64,000 nt of DNA from Holothuria scabra (Eukaryota; Echinodermata; Holothuroidea; Aspidochirotida; Holothuriidae), in contig CM074185.1 in NCBI GenBank assembly GCA_037179385.1, forward strand, positions 6,381,371 through 6,445,370, read 5' to 3'. A program made the position numbers and the translations under genes. Below the pieces are notes generated by a model. That model saw only the letters and a program-made list of their open reading frames with translations. It made no database searches and was not told where the DNA came from. Of the stretch, positions 21,392 through 34,377 are shown in pieces. Numbering within the stretch: position 1 is the stretch's first letter; every line of letters starts with the position of its first letter.

Positions 21392-24264
21392 CTGAAGTTA
21401 TTTATATTTGTGAAAGAGCTAAACCGACGCAGTTTGGTGAAAATTCCATTCAAATGGACATGCACTTCTTGAGGTCAGCAATTAAAGTTACTAGACTTGC
21501 GTTGTTTAAGTGAAATTGTGGGCAGCAGAGGTTTTTATCACTCACTCGCATTGAACAGGAATGCTTTGTTTCTTTTTGTTTTTCAGTCTGGTATGTTGAC
21601 TTTGAAGTTAATAAGGATAGGGCCTCCCTGTAAGGAATACACAAGTAAGGTTCTTGTGCCACTTATGCAATCAAATTTTGATAACAGGGCATTGTTGAGG
21701 AAAAAATTGGAACCTTTAATGATTAAATTGATACAAAAGACTCTTTATTAATGTGAGGATATGATGTGATATGTGCTTGCTTCAAGTTCACTTTTTGCTG
21801 AAAATGTGACAAATTTAATAATGGCTTATACATCTTGACAATCACGTATCAGGTTAAAGCAAATAGCTTCTAGAATACTGTAAATAACCCTCTCTAACAT
21901 ATCAAAACTTGACTTGACCTTCATTTAAACAATACACCATGATTCCTTGGTATCTTGTTAACTCTTGGGAAATTTTGCTTTTACATATCTGTGCGACTCA
22001 CGATGACAATCTTGGGATTTCTTGGGAAATTCTACTTTTTGACCTTTGGTGTCCCCATAGATAAAGTTCTCTTTTGGAAATTCTTGCTTTTGACCTGTGG
22101 CGACCTGACATGACCTCTGATATCAACCAGAAGCATTGGGGATCTTCCTCACATGTGTTTACAAGCTATAGATTTTTTCCTGTTTTGCATCTGGTTTCCT
22201 CATGTCATCTTTGACCTTCATTGTAGTGAATGTATTGTATGTATTGCTTTAAGGTCCAAGTGTTTCTTTTACTTTGTAATCATTGAATTGTTATATTTCG
22301 ATCTCAGTGCACATGCATCCTGCTCTGTAGAGCATGCAGTGCACTCAAAGGTTAACATGTGGCAAGGGTTGCATCTCTCTAAAACAACTTGCAAACAAGA
22401 TGTTTGTATTACATCTTGTATGTCTGTAGCCTGCAGGCTTCACATGGGAAGACACATGGAGATATATATACATTTTTGAGTGTAAACCCCTTGGGGCTGG
22501 TCATTGTGTGTGAAAATGTATGTTATTTATTGTATGGTTCCAAGGGATGTTTGTAAAATAATTCCCTGCCCCTTTGAATAGATTTGCTCAGATGTATGTG
22601 TGTGTATGTACTGTACATGTGTAAGTTCATATTATTTGTGTCAAAAATTGTTGTGCAATTTTGATGTTTGAGAGAAAATATTGGAAAATTAAATATTGTC
22701 AAAACCACATTCAAAATAACATATATGCACACCTGCACCAGTGCATGGCAGAAGTAGTTCAAAGGGTGATATAGGAAAGGTATTTATAGCATTTCAAGAG
22801 CGAAATTTGATATCAAAATGTGTTTCAATGGTCAGATCAATATAAAATATCAACATAATGTACATGTCACTATGTGTGTTGGGACAGACGTCATTTAACT
22901 GTTCAGCAAAACACATGTGTTGTCCCAATTGCATTGTTACAGAGTCTTTGCAAGTTATGGTATATTTGTGATGCACTGTTAATCTATAAAATTATTAAAT
23001 AACATTGCCAACCAGCAAACATGTGGCTGGTGCTTTACAAGGTGAGATCTACATTCTGTTCAGGGACTAGTTTACAGTACATAAACACTGCTCAGTGTGC
23101 AAGGTCCCACGTACATGTACTGTATTATCATGTGCTAGATGGCACACAATGTTTAATGCAGGCTCTGGTTCTATTTGCACTTAAGTGCTGCCTAGCACTT
23201 AGTGACCATTCATGAAGGCATCTAGTAAGTTAGTTTGGTAGAGTTTTACCGCCCAGTTTCCAACCTATTGGTTCAAGTCGAGCCTGCCACGGCCTTTTTC
23301 CAGTTGTGGCTCACTGGCTTGTTATCCCTACTCCATTTCTTATGCGGAGCATCACGCACAATGGCAGTAGGTTCCATTTTTAGAATCTTTGACCAGTATG
23401 ACTCCACCTGGGAATAGAACCTCAGGGGCCTTCTGTGGTTTGGGTGGGCTACATGCAGGAATATGCACACATGGGAATACATACCCCGTTGTACGTTTAA
23501 ATGCAGACGTATGCGAACAGTTACGTATAATTACTTGGCTATAGGTGTAGGTATAAACATCTATATGTCTTTGCATAGTAAGTGGTAGTGTTATAACTAT
23601 TATTTGAAACCCCTCAACCAGCAACAACAGTTGGAGTGCAGTCGAGAAGCGGGCTGATTTAGATGCTATACTGGTACATGTCAGGGGTTCTGATAGGGGT
23701 TCAACCATTGCTTTTCCTTCTTCCACAGCATTAACCATTCACTTCTTTCCACAGCAATACATCATACTGCTCTTCTCAAGTGGAGAAGAAAACTGAAACA
23801 AATTTTACTTCCGTGAAAAAAAATAAAAAAATAACTTTGTTTTTCTCTGAAAAAATCTGCAAAGTTCCAGCACCCCCTATAAAGTTAAGAATTGTTTTAA
23901 ATTTCATTTTGGGTCACTGATAGAGTTAGAAAAACAGTAATAGGCTTTGGCCTAATAGGCTATGTTTAACAGTTTGGGTCTTGTCCCTGATCTTGTGTTT
24001 GCCATAGCTGGCGGCCTATACAGTAACTGTAAAGAGAAAAGAAAGATAAAAATAAGAAAACACTCAGTTAGGCCTAGTCACTGAACGTGACCGTATAATC
24101 CGCTCCTTGTAGTCACTCCTTACTACGGTCACTGGCCTACATGTACAAACGTAACAATGTTTTAAGCCAAAACAACAAACCGAGCTCTAATTACGATGGA
24201 ATGGTTCATAGAGCAGATTTGAGTTAATATAATGATTTTGAGCATTCTTAAATACCACTTATAC
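21392..24264. other. Upstream of the anchor exon; no gene recognised
   Basis: Contains part of a fold-back arm (about 21740-21930), one DR1-repeat unit (22030-22130), GT-rich stretches and the SINE head at 23222. A non-coding first exon of the sialyltransferase could lie here but is not recognisable. Confidence 0.4.
23222..23310 (+). mobile_element. tRNA-like SINE head, copy 1
   Basis: An A-box-like TAGTTTGGTAGAG and a B-box-like TTGGTTCAAGTC are followed by a GCCACGGCCTTTTTCCAGTTGTG body. A second copy lies at 45371-45460. The similar body may extend to about 23430. Confidence 0.45.
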
Positions 24265-24379
24265 CTTCTGGAATGTTTAATACCAGTAAATTCATAGCAA
24301 AAGGCAGGAATAATGTGGTGCCATCCTTCGCAGTAACATCGACATCTTGATCGTCTGCTACAGTGCTACTGTGTTGCAT
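24265..24379 (-). CDS. Possible first coding exon, unidentified protein
   Basis: The ATG at 24379-24377 opens 38 codons plus one base (MQHSSTVADDQDVDV... ending LLVLNIPE), followed by a strong donor, CCAGAAG|gtataagt. Just upstream on the same strand lies GCGGAAGT (24397-24390), an ETS-type core-promoter motif. Promoter motif, ATG and donor within 135 bases suggest a real first exon. I do not recognise the peptide. Its phase-1 end does not match the sialyltransferase anchor exon, so it is either the start of another gene or a 5' exon with an out-of-frame upstream ORF. It would join in frame to the short transmembrane tails at 20940-21014 or 20419-20487, but their acceptors are weak. Confidence 0.35.
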
Positions 24380-24389
24380 GATGGGAAGG

Positions 24390-24397
24390 ACTTCCGC
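24390..24397 (-). promoter_or_regulatory. ETS-type promoter motif
   Basis: GCGGAAGT on the minus strand, 11 bases upstream of the ATG at 24379. ETS motifs of this type commonly sit at TATA-less start sites. Confidence 0.3.
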
Positions 24398-27300
24398 TAG
24401 ACAAGCTGTCGAAGTTCGATTAGTAAGCGCGGCTAGTCAATACTTGTACTTCATATAGTAAGCTCTCTGTACATTACGAAATTGTACAGTCAATGCGTAG
24501 GTTTCTCCGTTTTAAATGAGATCACATGACAAACACTGACTTCTTCAACTGAAAAATAATCTGCACAGGCTTAACGTTACTCGCAGAATTATCCAGCCAA
24601 AATTTCCCTCTTAAAGGTCTTACTTCATTAACAGACTTGTGTGGAAGGTGAATGTGATGACAAAGATCATCTGTGGAAAGTTTGGTGAGAAAAGGTATCT
24701 TTTTGGGGACGTGAGGGATGCCTACTCACGCGTGAGTAGGCAAGTGAGCTGTGTTTTTGTGTATACCGGGCAAGGGCCCAGAAATGAAGTGTATAGCATA
24801 GGAACGTAATGCTGGGTCCTGTTCAAGGGCTAGTTAGGCCTAACGTTAGTCCTTCATATTTACAGTAGTCGTTTTAGTGCAGGCCAAGGCCTAGGCTATT
24901 TACTTAACTTATACTAGCCAATACCTAGGCTCAACGTAGGCTATTGTTGGACGGCTTATGAAGTTGTGCAGTGTGAATAGTCACAATCGCACTTCCCACA
25001 GCCTAACGTTAAACTTAACTTAAGTAGGCCTAACGTTAGCGGCGTTAGCCTACCATGATTCCCAACTTTTCTAGGAGTGATCTGAAATCCTTGTTCTGAG
25101 CTGGTGAACGGAGTGGTTGAAATGCTGGTTTGACAGTAACCAAGACTTTCATCCTTGGTTGCATGAACAGGGCTTGACGATCAGTGAGCTCTCTCAAAGA
25201 ACAAAAGACGTCATTTTTAATTTGGTAATATTAGATGATTAACACTCTTCATTTGCCTGGCCTTGCTGCTAATAGTAGTCTATACTTTGTTTACATGATA
25301 TGATACACTAGCATTAGTTCGGCCCGCCTGGTTGGGGTCATACTAAATGTAGCCCGGCTCGCCCGGCTCGGCCGGCTCGCCCGAACTACCTAAATGTAGC
25401 CCGGCTATGCAATTTGTACGTACACTTTTTGCCATTGTTAATGATACACAATACAACATTATTGAAAAGGTCCCTTTGTTCTCTTTGGGGGCTGTAGCAT
25501 TAGCATGAGTACTTACCAAATTGAATAGAGGCATGATCACACTTGTGGTAACCTGCGAAGTTGCGGTTATCCTGATGAGATTTAAGGAATTACTGTCAAT
25601 TGCAACTAACACATGTCAAAACACTAAAGCGTCTCGGTGTAAGATAATTGCTCCGAGTCTTTACAAGTGATACAAATCGGATCTTATGAGAGTTTTTAAT
25701 GATTGCATGCGTAATAGTATATGACTGATTTTTCTCAGCTTTGGAAAAATTTATTGTGAGACTAGGGGACATTGGATGTCCGACTAAAGACAGTATACTG
25801 TGTGATTCGAACCAAATACCAGAAAACCAATAAAAACATAATAGTAACAACAACGGCGACCATTTTCCTGTGTGAGTGGGGTCGTCAATCGAAAGGCAAC
25901 AAGCGGGGTTGTCAGAGCTGACAATAACTCCCTGCTGGAAGTTGCAAAGGTAGAGAATGGGGGGAGGGGGACGATCCTGGAGGTGGGGAGGGGGTAGGGA
26001 CATATTCCCCATGAAAAAACCATAGAGATTCGGAAACAACGTGGAAAAAATTTAAGTATGCTATAATGAAGACTTCTTCAATAGAACAAAAAACTAAAAA
26101 ATTACAAAAATCCGCCTTAAAATGTAGCATAAACCGTTCTCTAAAAACAGGGGGTAAAGTATGAGTATGGTTTGACAGTTCTGTACACCCTTCCATGGAC
26201 TAACTAAAACATGAAAATTTAACACATATACACCACTGTCCTCAATCGCCTTCCACCTTCATCCATAAGTTTATATATCTGCTTGAAATAGAAGGTAAAT
26301 ATCCATCTCTTATATATATAGTCTGATAAAGTTACTTTAACCTGGAGTGAAAGAATATTTAATATTTAAATGCCATCAAAATCAGATCTTACGAGAGTTT
26401 TTGATTAATCGGGTTAGACGATTGATTGTTCTAAGCTTTGGAAAAAATTATCAATAATTCGACCATTTCCAGTATTAATATCATAGTGGAGTAGACGAGA
26501 GGCAACTCACTGGAAGCACGCAAGGGGGATGAGAACTTCGGAGGACACGATATACTGTTCACAAAATGTAGTCATCAAAATGAAAAGTTAAAGATTTTTA
26601 AAAAATGAAATTGGATGCCTAATAAGTAGGCAACAAAAGCATAATTGAACTATCCTTCTTTTAATTAATTTGCATTTTTTGAGGTATGCGCGACTGTTCC
26701 GACAAAATAGCAATTTAAAGACAGTACAAATTGTTTTACGTTTTCCTGTTTTTTCCAAGTTACCCAAGTTTCATTGAGATGCCCTTTTTCTACTCGTTTC
26801 TCCATCCATGGACACATGCATGTCTGAATGCAGTCATCAGAAAAACTGCTTACGGCCCCTACGCAAAGGGACCCACAAAATTCTATATCATATTCCTTAA
26901 GGTCATTAGTGACAACAGTCGTAACACTCACGTTTAATTCAAGAGGGCCATAATGTTACATCGAGTTCTTCTAGAGTAAAAAGTCAAGAGATTCCGAAGA
27001 TATGAAGCTTGTCACAGTCTACCTGAATTTATTCCGAAATTCAGAGTGGTGCACAATTGCAGAATCCCCTGCAACTGTTTGATGGGCGGAAAATAAACTC
27101 TTTTAGAGGTTATCGTTAATGTCGGGATCCAGGGGGCGAAGCCCCTGGAAGCTTTGCAACTTTTGCGTTCTGAAAAGTAATATTGGAGACAAAGAGTAGC
27201 CGAAATGTAATAAAAGCAACTTAAATTTGCTTAATTACTTTTGAAAAATTTATCTTGCGGCATTCAGTTAAAAATTATTGGTAGGCACCCCCCCCCCCCC

Positions 27301-29188
27301 CCCCGCTTCCGCCACCTTCAAAACTAACTAACAAACTGAGGGTCATAGAGCGTTGGTCGCACTGGAGTAATTTCAAATAGGATTAGTATACGGTCTGATT
27401 TCTTCTATGAGTTTGGTTGAAATTTTATCCAAATTCGAAAAGAGCGAAAATTTGCCAATCTGTGTAAATGTATGATTTTATAAGTGAGGACTACGAAAGG
27501 GAAAAGTAGAATAACTTTTTCGTGTCATCAGATCTACAGAAAACGTTTTTCGGCGGGCACACACTCTTTCAAAAATCGAATTGATTTTTGAACACTATCG
27601 CTCTGTGCAACGATATCAGTTATATTTAATGGCAGCAGAACAGTTTATCGTGAGACATTAACATCGATATAGCATGGACATCATACAACAAAGTCTGAAT
27701 GAAAAACAATTGGTCCGGTTAAGAAAAATTCCGACCAAATCGAAAATCGCTGAGGTGCCAACCCGCCCTGTAGGCACATTTAGTGATTTTGACTTAAACC
27801 GCTACTAACCCCACTTCATCCACTTCGTGTGTGCCTCGTATGTAGGTTATTACAACTGGCATTGTCTTAGACACATACACATCTCTGAACCAAGGGAACC
27901 TTGGTGTTTGGTTTTATTTAAGTGATCGCCAATCCTCCGCCGTTAGGGGGGTTGTTATAGCCTACTGATGTTATTAACATGTGCAATGATGCAGTGGCAC
28001 GTTCAGAGAGGAACTTAAAGTTTGATATCACTCAGAAAAATGATATGATGCTCTTTTTGATAACTTGCTTCATTTCCCGGCCCAATTGGCCCCCTTCATA
28101 TGGAATAATATTGCAGCCCTTGTGACCAGGGCAGCGCCGTCTAAGATGAGATCATCATTAGAGTCCAGTGCAATTTTTCTTCTCTTCTCACATTTCATTG
28201 CCAATTTATCGGACAGTCACCCCTACCATCGTCTCTGTGCAACAATACAGCATGCGACACCTAATAAACTAGCAAAAAATCAATTCAGAAACACTTCCAT
28301 TGAAAACTCATGTACAGACGGCGCTTCAACAATTACATCGTATGAAATATTTCAAAAGTGAAAACGCAATTCATGATATACAAAACGAATTCTTGGATTT
28401 TCAGCCCTTTTCTAGTTAAGAAACACAAAATAACGAAAGAGGAAAGGGGCATATTTGGACAGGGTCTTGATTCTCAAAACGAATCCAACAACAGGGGCGG
28501 TGCCAGGGTATTTTGATAGGTTAAGGGGGTCAAAGCATGATCTGAATGCTTCTTCTCCTTCTTTTCCGGCTTCTTTTCTGGCTTCTTTTCCTTCTGTTTT
28601 CATATTGTCTTGCTTATATAGGAGACGGTCCCCCAACTCCGCTTTTCCATAACAGTAGTCCGTACATGTGCAAAAAAAAAAAACGCGTAAGCACGTTCCT
28701 TTTATTGTAATTGCGAAAACCCATATCGAACTATCAAACTTTCATTTAAGAGATGTTTTTATTAATTCAAAACACCTTTTCAGACATTGGGAGTGTCTGC
28801 CTTACTTACAAAATATTACATTAAGGCCTGGTTTCATGAAATCTTTCAAGCTATCCCGGTTCACTGGATGGGTTTGCAAACGAAACAACCGATTTGTGAA
28901 AACGCAATTCCTGACATGCAAAACGAAGCCCGACTTGGTATTTTCAGCCATTTCACAGTTAAACACAGTACAATATTTCCTGCGATTAATATTCGTTTTA
29001 AATTATGCTAAGGATCAAAGGTATTAAAATTTATGTCAAACTGAGATTCTACGAATAGTACCGAAGAAAAACATCAATGAAAGGGGCATATTTTGTTAGT
29101 CAAACTGCACCAGGCCATCTTTTTCTTTTTCAAAGGTTATGTGGTTTTTCCGGGTAGTTAGACATAGGCCAAGTTTTCATATGAAAGA

Positions 29189-29190
<2 letters not shown>
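24398..29190. other. No gene recognised
   Basis: Rich in CCTAACGTTAG phrases (24840-25050), a CCCGGCTCG repeat (25350-25400), a G-rich potential quadruplex on the plus strand (25958-25999), a C tract (27290-27304) and short inverted GGGGGCGAAGCCCC (27130-27145). Confidence 0.45.
24720..24741. other. Perfect 22-bp palindrome in a putative upstream region
   Basis: GCCTACTCACG followed by its exact reverse complement, centred on CACGCGTG. It lies about 340 bp upstream of the candidate first exon at 24265-24379. Confidence 0.55.
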
Positions 29191-29220
<30 letters not shown>

Positions 29221-29779
29221 CTTCTTCTTCTTCTTCTTCTTCTTCTTCTTCTTCTTCTTCTTCTTCTTCTTCTTCTTCTTCTTCTTCTTCTTCTTCTTCT
29301 TCTTCTTCTTCTTCTTCTTCTTCTTCTTCTTCTTCTTCTTCTTCTTCTTCTTCTTCTTCTTCTTCTTCTTCTTCTTCTTCTTCTTCTTCTTCTTCTTCTT
29401 CTTCTTCTTCTTCTTCTTCTTCTTCTTCTTCTTCTTCTTCTTCTTCTTCTTCTTCTTCTTCTTCTTCTTCTTCTTCTTCTTCTTCTTCTTCTTCTTCTTC
29501 TTCTTCTTCTTCTTCTTCTTCTTCTTCTTCTTCTTCTTCTTCTTCTTCTTCTTCTTCTTCTTCTTCTTCTTCTTCTTCTTCTTCTTCTTCTTCTTCTTCT
29601 TCTTCTTCTTCTTCTTCTTCTTCTTCTTCTTCTTCTTCTTCTTCTTCTTCTTCTTCTTCTTCTTCTTCTTCTTCTTCTTCTTCTTCTTCTTCTTCTTCTT
29701 CTTCTTCTTCTTCTTCTTCTTCTTCTTCTTCTTCTTCTTCTTCTTCTTCTTCTTCTTCTTCTTCTTCTTCTTCTTCTTC
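29191..29779 (+). repeat. Perfect (CTT)n / (GAA)n microsatellite, about 196 units
   Basis: About 589 bases of uninterrupted CTT on the plus strand. It sits at the broken 3' end of a LINE reverse transcriptase frame on the minus strand. Long open frames here (poly-Ser, poly-Glu, poly-Lys) are repeat artefacts. Pure GAA/TTC tracts of this length can form triplex DNA. Confidence 0.95.
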
Positions 29780-29838
29780 GTCAACCAGGACTTTAGCCAC
29801 ATTATTTGGTAGTAAATTGTGTGTTACTTTATATATAA

Positions 29839-31140
29839 TTAAGAGGCGAGCCTCAGTCGTCGGATTTCAAGACTGAGTTGTTTAATCGTGCACGCCTGAA
29901 ACGCTGGACTGACGGCTTTAGTTGTTAAAAATCTGGCCGCTCGCCTCTGAACCTTTTCAATAATATCCCTGTCGGATTGGGTATAAGGGTCCCGGACAGT
30001 ACTACAATAATCTAGAATGGGCCGAACAAGAGCAAAATAAGCGGTTTCTTTAGTTGCCTTGTCACAATGAGCAAGATTTCTTTTCAGTAGGCCCAAAGTC
30101 CGGGTTGCTCTAGCTGCTGTTTCATTAATGTGGCTTTTCCAGCTCATATTTGAAGAAAGGTCTAGTCCTAAATATGGGTAATGATTTACTTGCTCCAAAG
30201 TATGGTTCCCCATCGCGTAAGAATGCGGGTTTGGATAAGTCTTATGGGTGACTCTCATGGTAAAACATTTGGATTTATTGAACAAGGCTTGCCAAGTTGA
30301 TTCCCACTGACACAGATTGTCAATGTCACGTTGAAGAATTTCTGTATCGTTGGCGTTTTTAATTTCACGATACAAAATACAATCATCGGCAAATAGCCTA
30401 ACACTTGATTTAATTTTTTGCGGCAAATCGTTTATGTAGACCAGGAATAGAAGGGGTCCAAGGACAGTACCTTTGGGGACACCAGAATAACTTGAGATCT
30501 TTTGGAAGTCACACCATCAATTAAAACCTTTTGGTAACGATTAGTAAGGAAATTTTCGATCCAAGATAAGATGTTGTTCCGGATACCAACATGCTTAAGT
30601 TTACTGAGAAGACGCTGATGGGGTACGGTGTCGAGAGCCTTGCTAAAGTCCATCATGATTAAGTCTGCTTGGCTTCTGTCATCCAAGATTTGTACAATGT
30701 CATTAACAAGGGCCGAGAGTTGAGTTTCACATGATCTCCCCTTGCGGAAGCCATGTTGTATGTCTGAAAGTATGTTAAATTTATCAAAATGATCCATAAT
30801 ATGTCTGTGAATGATGTGTTCTAAAAGCTTACAGGGGATGGACGTTAGCGAAACAGGCCTGTGGTTGGTGGGATCAGATCTTTCACCCTTCTTATAGATG
30901 GGAGTTACATTTGCTCCAAGCCAGGCCGTTGGTAAGCGTCCATCTGATAAAGATTTCTGAAACAAATTTTGGAGAATAGGAGCAATACTGTTGGCACAAG
31001 ATTTTATGACTCTGGCAGTAATATTGTCAGGTCCTGCTGCCTTGTGCACTTGGAGATCATTTAAGAGTTTAAAAACACCGTTAGTTGAGATTTGTATGTC
31101 GTCTATGTCAGGAATGGGGGTCACACCAGCGTCACGTGAC
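29839..31140 (-). pseudogene. LINE reverse transcriptase (CR1/Jockey-like), 5'-truncated, frameshifted
   Basis: The first frame (31124-30432) has the N-terminal RT blocks: HKAAGPDNI, NVTPIYKKG, NHRPVSLTSI, GFRKGRSCETQL and FSKALDTVPH. A one-base shift near 30490 separates it from the second (30426-29839), which carries YINDLP, the catalytic LFADDCIL, and the downstream YPYLGLDLS and AARATRTLGLLKRN blocks. A further shift near 29840 precedes a short YKVTHNLLPNN continuation that runs into the (GAA)n tract. The endonuclease and ORF1 are missing. With only two frameshifts, it is relatively young. Confidence 0.88.
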
Positions 31141-31690
31141 TGGAAGGGGTAGCCGTGACTGGAGGGGGTAGAGGTCTAGAGGGCCCTTATCAAATTCCCC
31201 CACCCAGCTTTTCCCGGCCCCGATGAAGGGTGAAAAAATGTTGGGAAAATGAGCTCGGGGAAAAAATCATTAAAACCATGCATGAGGAACTCTCCCGATT
31301 ACTCACTGCAATCTGACCAAACCTCTCAACTGGGAGACCGGGTGTAAAAAAATCCTGTTTAGATCAGGAACAATTTTGTATGTTTTTTTTCTTTTGTAGA
31401 AACCACTATCACTTCTAGAATTACACGTAATTCCTGGCCAATGCGGAACTTTTGCCCTGTTGGTTATACAACTGATAATTTTTCTGTGCACTTTTAAAAC
31501 TCATCATGGTTATCTCAGCCTGTCCAAGAAAAGTTTCAATTGGATTAGATAAACGATAAACATTTAAATGGCGGTTAGAAAAATAGCCGGGATCAGAATT
31601 TTTAACCGACAGCAAGAAAAAAAGGGAAAAAATTATACAAATTTGTTGCCCTTACTCAAAATTTATATCTGGAAATATCTGGCCATTAAA

Positions 31691-31915
31691 AAGTTTAATA
31701 TGGCCATATCAAGCCAGATATAACTTGAAGAAATGCCTTTCCAGATATGCAAGTTAAGTTTTATATGAGCATATCAAACCATATATATAACGTGATGAAA
31801 TGACAGTCCAGTTATGTAAATGAAGTTTTGTATGGCCATAAAAAAACAGATACAACTGATTAAAATACCATGTCAGAATTACATATAGACTTTTATACGG
31901 CCATATTAATACTTT
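31691..31915 (+). repeat. Tandem repeat, 65-67-bp unit, about 3.4 copies
   Basis: Units start at 31691, 31756, 31823 and 31889 with AAGTTTTATATGGCCATATC-like sequence, followed by a conserved CAGATATAAC phrase. It lies just left of the CCATATGG element. Confidence 0.6.
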
Positions 31916-32107
31916 TTGGTTTAATATGTGTATACCTGTCCTACATTAGGACCTTCTGTGGGAAGCTGCATAAGTATCAACAAACCAAAATCATAACATT
32001 TTAACCATATTCATCCATATACTAACATATACAAATAGATATCTAATGTGGGCGTGGTCAGGAATTTAGAACCCTGATTTTCTCTTTCAATGATTAAGGA
32101 GGTAAAA

Positions 32108-32405
32108 CCCTGGTAGCATTCCCATATGGACCCCATATCGATGAACATATGAGGCCCATATGCTTTTTGCTCCCAAGACCCATACGAGGCCCATATGGAC
32201 CATCCCAGATAGCCCATATGATGCATATGGGATAGTGCTGGGACCCATTTGGGCAATTACCCCATATGGGCCCTAGCACTATCCCATATGGGCATAAGGG
32301 CATACTAGGCTGGCCCATATGGGCCCATATGGATCTTGGGTGCAAAATTATATGGGACCCATATGGTTTGACAGATATGGGGCCCATATGGGAATGCTAC
32401 CTGGG
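32108..32405. mobile_element. Near-palindromic CCATATGG fold-back element
   Basis: 298 bp with inverted ends CCCTGGTAGCATTCCCATAT / CCCAGGTAGCATTCCCATAT. The arms are packed with CCCATATGG palindromes, so most of the element can fold on itself. Non-coding. Confidence 0.6.
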
Positions 32406-34377
32406 AATGTGGAAAGTCATAAAACCAACAAAATTTATGTTGGAATATTGGCCCATACAGTAATTTAAACTAACTGATGCAGTGAAAAAAATTCAAAGTG
32501 AGAATTCCAAAGCAGTTTTGTTCTTCACTATTTAGTAATTTAACAACTTCAAATACTTAAGCCAATTAATACAATAGACATTAAACTTTGTTAAAGATCA
32601 TACCCCGGTAGTCAGAGTCCTTAATATTTTACTGGCTCAGATGGCTTCTGATACGCTTTACACAAAGGTCGTGCACTAACAAATTTTGGTGCAGGCATAT
32701 ATGGTCTAGAAATGGCCTGGATATAAATCCCTATATTGGACAAATGCGCATCATATCAGTCCCACATAAAATTTGAGCCATATCAAATTTTATATGGGCC
32801 ATATATTTCTTCATGCTATAACTGCATGCATTTGGTATATGATACCAATCCAGGCCGGGGTCCTCGTCCAAATAGCCTACCTGGTTCGTCACATACATGT
32901 GGTTAATAGAGTTCTTAAGCAATTGTCTTCATAACCTATGGCAAAGAAAAATAAAAACAAAGATTTGCGACACATTTGGGTAGCTCATAGAAAAAGCGTT
33001 CCTCAGCCCCATGTAGAATTGCAAAAACTTTGCCCGAAACGGTACAGTAAAACATATTCGAGCGAAGGATAAAAAAGTTCTGGGATGTTTTCAACTGCAA
33101 AATTATTACACGGACAGATGCTGCTCAGTTGAGAGTGTTATGACGATACATATTGCTTTTCTGTACTCACCCTGAAGCAACTTAATCTGAGATTGTGTCG
33201 GGATGAAGATAAATTTCGGACAATGGGAGGAGCTTAAATAAGAAGGTTTGGGGGAATTGATACTGTTTGGGGTGGGCCAATTGGGCATTTATGAACAACG
33301 GGTTTGCAGTTAAGTTGTAAATGTTTGTAGACCTCACATTGTAAAATCTTAAGTGTTACCTTTAATGGGACTGGAAATCATTTGCATTTTTCATAGCTAA
33401 GAAAGATTGTCATAAAATTGTATTACGCCCAGGATTTAGCAAAATGGAACGTTATTGTAATTATTTTATATAGTGCTGATAAAGCTTGTTCCTTGAAACT
33501 ATTATAGGATAATTTCTCATGAATAAATGCAGGAAAAATGTTCGTTGACAAATGAACTTAGCAATCAAACATAGATTATGCACAGGAACTAGTCTCATAT
33601 TAGGCCTACCAGTAGTTAGTAAAGTTAACGGCACCATCATGACAAATGAAACATATGCAGTGAAATCCTGTCCTGGTTGCGCCAAATATCAATTTAAGCA
33701 GAGACCAATTGGTTGGTCATATGCTCACTGCATGACAATTACCCACATGCCTAAGCCTATAGGGTAATAATTAAGCAAACTGCGGAAAGAAAAGGGTGGA
33801 CAAGATCGAGTCTATGTAGCGGACCACTAACTCCAACGTTCGTGCCTGTAAGAATGTTTTCTGAAAAACAAAGTTCCTAAACATTTTATGAGATGTTGTT
33901 TCTATTAAACTAAGTTACTTACAAAATATGATCATTTTTTTGCATTTGGAGTATGTAGAAAATGAGTTAAAATAAAGACTGCAAAATTCATGGCAATTTG
34001 ACCAATTTTAGTGTCATTTTTATTGTATTACTCGCGTCTGTGAAATGCCGTGTTTGAGTTGCTATTATGGCGGGAAACACAAACCGATACCTATCACTCA
34101 AGGCTCTCTAGCTCAAAATTTCAAGGGTCATGGTAAAAATTTTTGTAAGTGTCATGACATCCCAGATTTTGAGCTTCGATCAGAGGTGTGGTATGCCCTG
34201 GTTGAAAACTTCCTCTGGGAGCCAGGGGTACGAAAGTAGCCTAATTTAGTATGTAGGTCAATGGGACACCTCTAGAGTATACTGCTATCTCGTATTCATT
34301 TTCTGTGCCCCATTAATTGAAGCACCCACGTGGGTGTAATTTAGACCTGTCCATTTTACACATCACTTGATTTAAAG
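32406..34377. other. Repeat debris, no gene recognised
   Basis: 32960-33120 resembles the interior of the 46.3-kb element (GCGACACATTTGGGTAGC, AAAAAAGTTCTGGGATGTTT). 33150-33240 resembles 6065-6145. Confidence 0.45.

Noticed and set aside
29139..29876. Poly-serine, poly-glutamate and poly-lysine open frames of over 200 codons
   Set aside because: They are translations of the (CTT)n tract in different frames, not genes.
32011..32463. Frames rich in GPYG/WAHMG-like peptides near 32.2 kb
   Set aside because: They are translations of CCCATATGGG palindromes in the fold-back element on both strands.
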